Assembly: GCA_037962975.1 (NCBI GenBank)
Contig: CM075673.1
Span: forward strand, 19,762,001 to 19,826,000
Reading direction: 5' to 3'
Length of the DNA stretch: 64,000 nt
Origin: Clitoria ternatea
Lineage: Eukaryota > Streptophyta > Magnoliopsida > Fabales > Fabaceae
How positions within the stretch are numbered: the stretch's first letter is position 1; every line of letters starts with the position of its first letter. Shown here in pieces: positions 59,284 through 64,000 of the stretch. Made by a program: the position numbers and the translations under genes. The notes under the pieces were generated by a model. That model had not been told where the DNA came from and searched no databases. It was given only the letters and a program-made list of their open reading frames with translations.

Positions 59284-59421
59284 GCAGTAATACACAAGCA
59301 TTCTTTTAGCTTCCCTCTCTTTTATATAAAATACAAACTTGAAGATGGATCAAGTGCACATAATTTTTTTTCCCGAATAATCAATTTTACATATTTCTAA
59401 CCACAATTAACTATTGAATTA

Positions 59422-62400
59422 TGTAACGTCCCCTTAGCGGTCCTAACATTTATTTTAGGGTCTAACTGAAATCAGGGTAAATTTTTCACATTAGAAATGT
59501 CCATGACAATAAACACTAGAAACTTAAGGGTCACATCACTAAAAATAGCTCAAAAAACTTAAATTTTCCCCTATTAATCAATTACCAGCATACAAAACAC
59601 ATGTTCTCAGTTTTTAACAGCGAGTAATCGATTATAGATATACTGTAATCGATTACCGTCAGGACAACAACCAGAATTATGTAGAATTTCACATTTTGGT
59701 CAACTTTTGGCCTACCTAACTTGCCCATTTTAACTCTAATTGCCACCAAACTTCACAGACATTATGTTTTCCCCATTTTAGATTTGGTTGGCGCAGTTTG
59801 CCCGCCAAAATTCCATCATTTGAATAGTTTTAAGTCAAACCAATGCATAAAACCTATCAAATGGGTTTTAAACTAAATAACACCTATGCACACGAGACCT
59901 AAATGACCTAAGGAACCTATTGGTACCCTCCAGGAGTTCAAATTCCCACAGGATCTCCATTTTACATTTTCAGTTCCTAATTTCATCATTTAGTTCACTT
60001 AGAATGCAATGTTGTTCATCAATTCCATCATCATTCATCACATATCAACGCATCAATATCAACATATATACTACACACTTTCACAAATATCTTCCCATTA
60101 TTAATTATCATCAAGTAAGATGTCTCAGCGCCACTTAACATATCACCTAGATAACTAACACACATGCATATATCAAATCTAACCTCATATTTAATTCATC
60201 ATCATCATTTCTTCACACATAAATATCATTCACTCATTGTCGTAATTCAATTCAAATTAAACGTACAAATATTACCTTACATCACTATCATAATCTTAAT
60301 CCACTTACACAACAACTAATAACATTAACTTATCAAACTCATATTCATCAAACCATCAATCCTTAATTACCCACCCATAACAATTTAGTATCAACAAGCA
60401 TAACACAAGACAATCTCCATAATTTAACTACCAACCATGTGGCTCAATGTCATTCAATCTATACATCCAATCACATAATGTATAACATACACAATCAACC
60501 ACACCTAGTTCCACACCATTTATTTGTTTTTATCCACGTTCTCATATTCAATATTGCCTTAATCTTAAACCAAACACATAACATACCATGCTAGGAAACT
60601 AAGTTCCATCAATATTCACATAATGCAAACAAACTTGATATTTATATATAATAAATAACATGATCAAACTTATCAATGTAATTACATCGATTACATTCTC
60701 TTCCTTGGCATTTGTTCTGCCATAACCTCATTTAATGCTAGCCCCGTGGTGTCTATCTATAACCTGCCACCAGTCATTAAAAACCACAACAAGGGGGTGA
60801 GTGATTAGAATAAAGAATTAATACAAAAATGTATAAACATACACTGGGAAAAGCATATACCTAGCTACCTTCATCAATTAAAACCTCAATTTATTATTTT
60901 ACTATTCATTATTTCAATTTCCCATTTAACCACATCATTTCATTTGACTTATACACGTATTACCTCAATGTCACATGTTCACGCCACCAAACACCAAATA
61001 AATACAATCCTAATCACAACATCTCATCAACAATATTTACTTATGACAAAGTTAACACTTGGCCATTGACCATTCATAAATTTATACTCACCACTTAGTC
61101 TCCTAGTTTTACAATAATTCATTAACTCAACAATCATTAATACTCATACCATGTATTATCATCTATAACCTCATCGACTATTAATTATCTCATGTATAGA
61201 CATATGAATTCATATAAATCTCAACACGCTATCATATGCGGCCATCATCATATCATCATTAGCAACAGGTCAAATCATGAAAAAATAACTGACTCTCAAG
61301 CAAATATCATGACGCCCTAGCATTCAGATACTAAAAGGATCGACCTTCAGTTGAGGCTCCTACTTGACACCCTATGAACCCAACTCAATCCATCGAGCCC
61401 GACTTGGCTCTCCACATCAACCATTGGGTCCTACTTGACTACTGGGTAGCCCAACTAGGTCGTACTTGACCACTGGAGCCAAAAACAAGGGGCGAAACAT
61501 ACCATCAGCTCTCCCACACCACATAACCACATAAGTTTAATTGCTTTCTAATTCTAATGGCATAAAAGTCTCGCCTTTTAATTATTCAGGGCGGCTACAC
61601 AAACCCGACCCATAAATCTCCTCTAGGGCGGCCACACAGACCATGCCCCAAATATAATGTAATGCTTCATATTATTATATTATCACTATATATCAAATTT
61701 AACAGCAACTAAAGGGCGGCCACATAGACCAGGCCCCAAGTGCAAAACCACACTATCACTACTTATCACATACCAATAATCACCATATTATCACAATCAT
61801 CAACAATTATTAACATCAATCGTATAGTTCATCACCATCGATGTACCACCATTATAATCATATCAGTTTATTTAATCACCACAAGTTATCATATTAATTT
61901 ACCCTCATGCATTCCAGCGGGAATTTGTATCGACAACATTATCATGACTCTACCATATAAGACCATAAGGTTATTTCATCATATTACTAAATAATTCATC
62001 ATTAATCTAATTCACACTCAGTGTGAACACTCTATTTTTCCTGGGCATCTTTTTTTTTAAAAAAATATATTTGGTATCAATTTCCTTTTATTTTATAGAT
62101 ATACTTTTATTTTTATTTTTATTTTTATTTTTATTTTTTTATTTGGTTTTCTTTCTCTTTCTTCCTCATTAAGCAAAATTGAGGACTTTGAGGGAAGGAT
62201 GACTTAGGCAAAGTTCACAACGCACAGTTTTGGAACCCTGAAAGTAGTTTGTCAAAGGGTCGAAAGCTACCTCTGCTAGTTTAGGCCTCAGGAAGACAAA
62301 CATGGAAATTGTTGTAAGATGGAAACAAGAGAAACTTTGAATTCAAAATTGAAACGCAAAAATGGTAATGGCACATCAAGATATAAGCAACCAAAAACCA

Positions 62401-62632
62401 AAAACATAAAATAGAATGAAAAATAGAGGAGAGGGGAGATACAATCTGAACAAACACATCAAATCAAAACAAAACCCATAAAAAACGAGGAATAAAAAGA
62501 AAAAGAACCTTTCACCACCGGCAACCACCCCCTCCTAGCCACAAATCACGACCACCACCGTGAGACCATCGTTGTCGGACCCACGACCAACTACCTTCGT
62601 AACCACAACCTCTTTCATCATAACCCCAATAC
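59422..62632. other. LTR-like, low-coding repeat region
   Basis: Opens with TGTAACGTCCCC at 59,422, LTR-start-like, and contains two GTAATCGATTA palindromes (about 59,625-59,665). CATCA/ATCAT-rich sequence follows, then phrases such as CTACTTGAC and GGGCGGCCACA repeated at about 61,320-61,740. No coding domain. A candidate end GGGACGTTACG occurs at 63,418-63,428, beyond the hAT insertion, but no matching 5-bp duplication is seen, so the limits stay open. Confidence 0.4.
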
Positions 62633-63280
62633 TAGGGGTGGCAATATGGGCCAACAGGCCGGGCCGGGCCAAGGCCCGCATAAGCCTATCCAAATACAGG
62701 TCGGACCAAAAAAGGAAAACGGGCCAAAAACATTGGTCTAGCCCGTTTTCTATGTGGCCCGCGGGCCAAACGGGCCGGCCCGTTTTTATTTTCCAAATTA
62801 TTTATGTTTTTTTTTATATTTAATTTGTACTATTTATAAGGTTTTTTTAAAGGAAAAAAAACTTTAGATATAAAAACTAGATTTTATCTTTTTTAAAACT
62901 AGTTTGTTTATAATTAACCCACTTTATTTCATTAAAAGTTCAAATAAATTATATTTACATTAAATGGAAACAAAACTTTATTATTTATATTTTATAATAT
63001 TATACCATCAACATTATAATAACATATATAAATTAGAAAAATAGAAAAACATAACCTCTTTAACATATATAATTTATATAGTAATATAAAAATATGTTTT
63101 AGTATTTTAATATTGGCCCAACGGACCGGGCCGGGCCGGCCCGCATAGGGCCCATTTTTTTACAGGCTAAAATGGGCCGGGCCTATATGGGAAAATATGC
63201 TCAAAACCTTGGCCCGGCCCGCCTATTTTCAACGGGCCAAATGGGCCGACCCGCGGGCCAAGCCCAAATTGCCACCCCTA
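62633..63280. mobile_element. Non-autonomous hAT element, 648 bp
   Basis: Perfect 8-bp duplication CCCAATAC (62,625-62,632 and 63,281-63,288). Perfect 13-bp inverted ends TAGGGGTGGCAAT / ATTGCCACCCCTA. Both subterminal regions are packed with GGGCCGG/CCGGCCC blocks, while the centre is AT-rich. No transposase. Confidence 0.95.
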
Positions 63281-63288
63281 CCCAATAC

Positions 63289-63664
63289 CAACCCTTCAAA
63301 CTCCTAAATCACCGGTAACAAAAATATAGAACGAAAAAAGAAGAAGGAGGAGAAGACAACCATCACCACCGTGGTTCCGACATCACCACCGCGGCTCTGT
63401 CACCACTGCCGCCGTCAGGGACGTTACGGCCTTTGCCTTCCCTCCCTCATTCCTTTCGATTCCTCTCTTTCTTTCCTTCTCCATGTATGATCGCCCCTCC
63501 CCCTTTTTGTTTCCTCCTACCTTTTCTTTTAGATGTGTGTGTTTAGGATAGGTCTAGGGTTTTGTTTCTGGTATTGGGCTAAGACCCATTTAAAAAAAGG
63601 AAAAAATTATTTCAAACTTGTGTTTAGGTCTGTTTATTTTCTACTTAAGTAATAAATGCATGAT
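63289..63664. other. Anonymous sequence with CACCACCG-type repeats
   Basis: Short GACATCACCACCG repeats at about 63,360-63,410, then pyrimidine-rich DNA. No gene recognised. Confidence 0.5.
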
Positions 63665-63745
63665 TGGCTTAGTGGTAATGTAAGGGTGATTACGTGCAAG
63701 GGTGCTTGGGTTTGAATCCCTTCTCTTCCTCATTCATGTTTTTAT
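63665..63745 (+). mobile_element. tRNA-derived SINE head
   Basis: A-box TGGCTTAGTGG (63,665-63,675) fits the consensus TGGCNNAGTGG exactly. B-box GGTTTGAATCC (63,709-63,719) differs from GGTTCGANTCC at one base. The 33-nt gap between them is in the normal range for an internal Pol III promoter. The tail is cut after about 26 bp by the TRIM LTR at 63,746. Confidence 0.65.
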
Positions 63746-64000
63746 TGTAACGCCCCGGCCGCTTTTCAGGAATGAACGACTCGCCCCACAGACCAACACG
63801 AGACCTTTCCAATGTGCTTTTGTCCTCACTCACACATTTCCTGAGAACTTCCCAGGAGGTCACCCATCCCAGAATTACTCCAAGTTAAGCACGCTTAACT
63901 TTGGAGTTCTTAAGTGACAGGCTACCGAAAAGGCTAATGCATTTGTTGATATAGGTAGTACGAATTCATTTCTTTAAGCTATCCTCGACTGTATAGTCCC
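63746..64000 (-). mobile_element. Cassandra-type TRIM LTR containing 5S rRNA sequence (cut by window end)
   Basis: Opens TGTAACGCCCCGG. At 63,843-63,912 the - strand matches 5S rRNA from about position 45 to 105. GTTAAGCGTGCTT (A-box region) is present, and the C-box, from GGATGGGTGACC to CTGGGAAG, is unbroken, with some mismatches between them. LTRs with an embedded 5S promoter are the defining mark of Cassandra terminal-repeat retrotransposons in miniature. The 5S sense strand here puts the element on the - strand. The other end is off the window. Confidence 0.85.

Noticed and set aside
59422..63428. A single LTR from TGTAACGTCCCC to GGGACGTTACG
   Set aside because: The last base pair is not CA and the flanking five bases (AATTA versus GCCTT) do not match. 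Left as an LTR-like region only.
63665..63719. A functional tRNA gene
   Set aside because: A and B boxes are present but no acceptor stem pairing or anticodon arm could be built; fits a SINE head.
63843..63912. A genuine 5S rRNA gene
   Set aside because: Only about 65-70 of roughly 120 nt match and the 5' end is absent; flanked by TGTAACG LTR sequence, so a Cassandra-type element explains it better.
1..64000. CRISPR arrays, bacterial operons, phage or endogenous plant pararetrovirus sequence
   Set aside because: Repeats lack CRISPR spacing logic. The polymerase remnants whose order is readable have the Ty3/gypsy order, and no caulimovirus movement or coat protein motif was seen.

Overview
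This is nuclear DNA from a flowering plant, almost certainly a legume and probably of the Vigna/Phaseolus (Phaseoleae) group. The evidence is a plant intron-rich gene, plant LTR-retrotransposon lineages (Tat, chromovirus, Ty1/copia, Cassandra), and the GTAATCGATTAC and CTCGCTCAAGCGAG motif clusters that I associate with legume repeats. The genus is an inference. The window is a retrotransposon-rich, gene-poor stretch with one intact gene and one degraded host gene.

Left third (1-28.3 kb): nested retrotransposons. The oldest is a Ty3/gypsy element of the Tat lineage on the + strand (Tat-2, about 17.8-26.9 kb, with its 5' end beyond the left edge). A second Tat element on the - strand (Tat-1) is inserted in its gag. 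Tat-1 has a complete 910-bp 5' LTR at 16,911-17,820, then PBS, gag, protease, RT, two RNase H domains and integrase. Downstream of pol come tandem repeats, an antisense gene with its own TATA box, and a 3' LTR that is cut at 2,738. Tat-1 is itself interrupted by a 5'-truncated chromovirus (11.7-15.9 kb). An unseen element, whose last 2.7 kb opens the window, interrupts its 3' LTR. A non-autonomous hAT element splits the second RNase H of Tat-2, and a copia remnant sits in the Tat-2 3' LTR. Both Tat copies carry the same organisation: pol, a conserved T-rich motif, tandem repeats, then an antisense ORF.

Middle (28-51 kb): a PIF/Harbinger-like element that captured a receptor-kinase fragment (28,951-29,976), and a two-exon FEI-type LRR receptor kinase pseudogene (30,819-31,214). 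There are two solo LTRs of the chromovirus family (33,927-36,991, TSD GGTCC; 47,140-50,245, TSD ACATT). A giant 4,961-bp solo LTR (38,058-43,018, TSD CCGGC) is inserted next to the primer-binding site of an old copia element. A Mutator-like element with about 490-bp inverted repeats (45,825-50,739) is split by one of the solo LTRs.

Right (51-64 kb): the only intact gene, a 12-exon CHY-zinc-finger/RING E3 ubiquitin ligase resembling CHYR1/RZPF34 (51,454-53,885). Beyond it lie a long TA microsatellite, a fold-back element, two more hAT miniature elements with 8-bp TSDs, a tRNA-derived SINE head, and the start of a Cassandra-type TRIM LTR carrying 5S rRNA promoter sequence.

No CRISPR arrays, operons or intact rRNA/tRNA genes were seen. 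Boundaries marked by LTR ends and target-site duplications were read directly. Boundaries of decayed coding regions are approximate.
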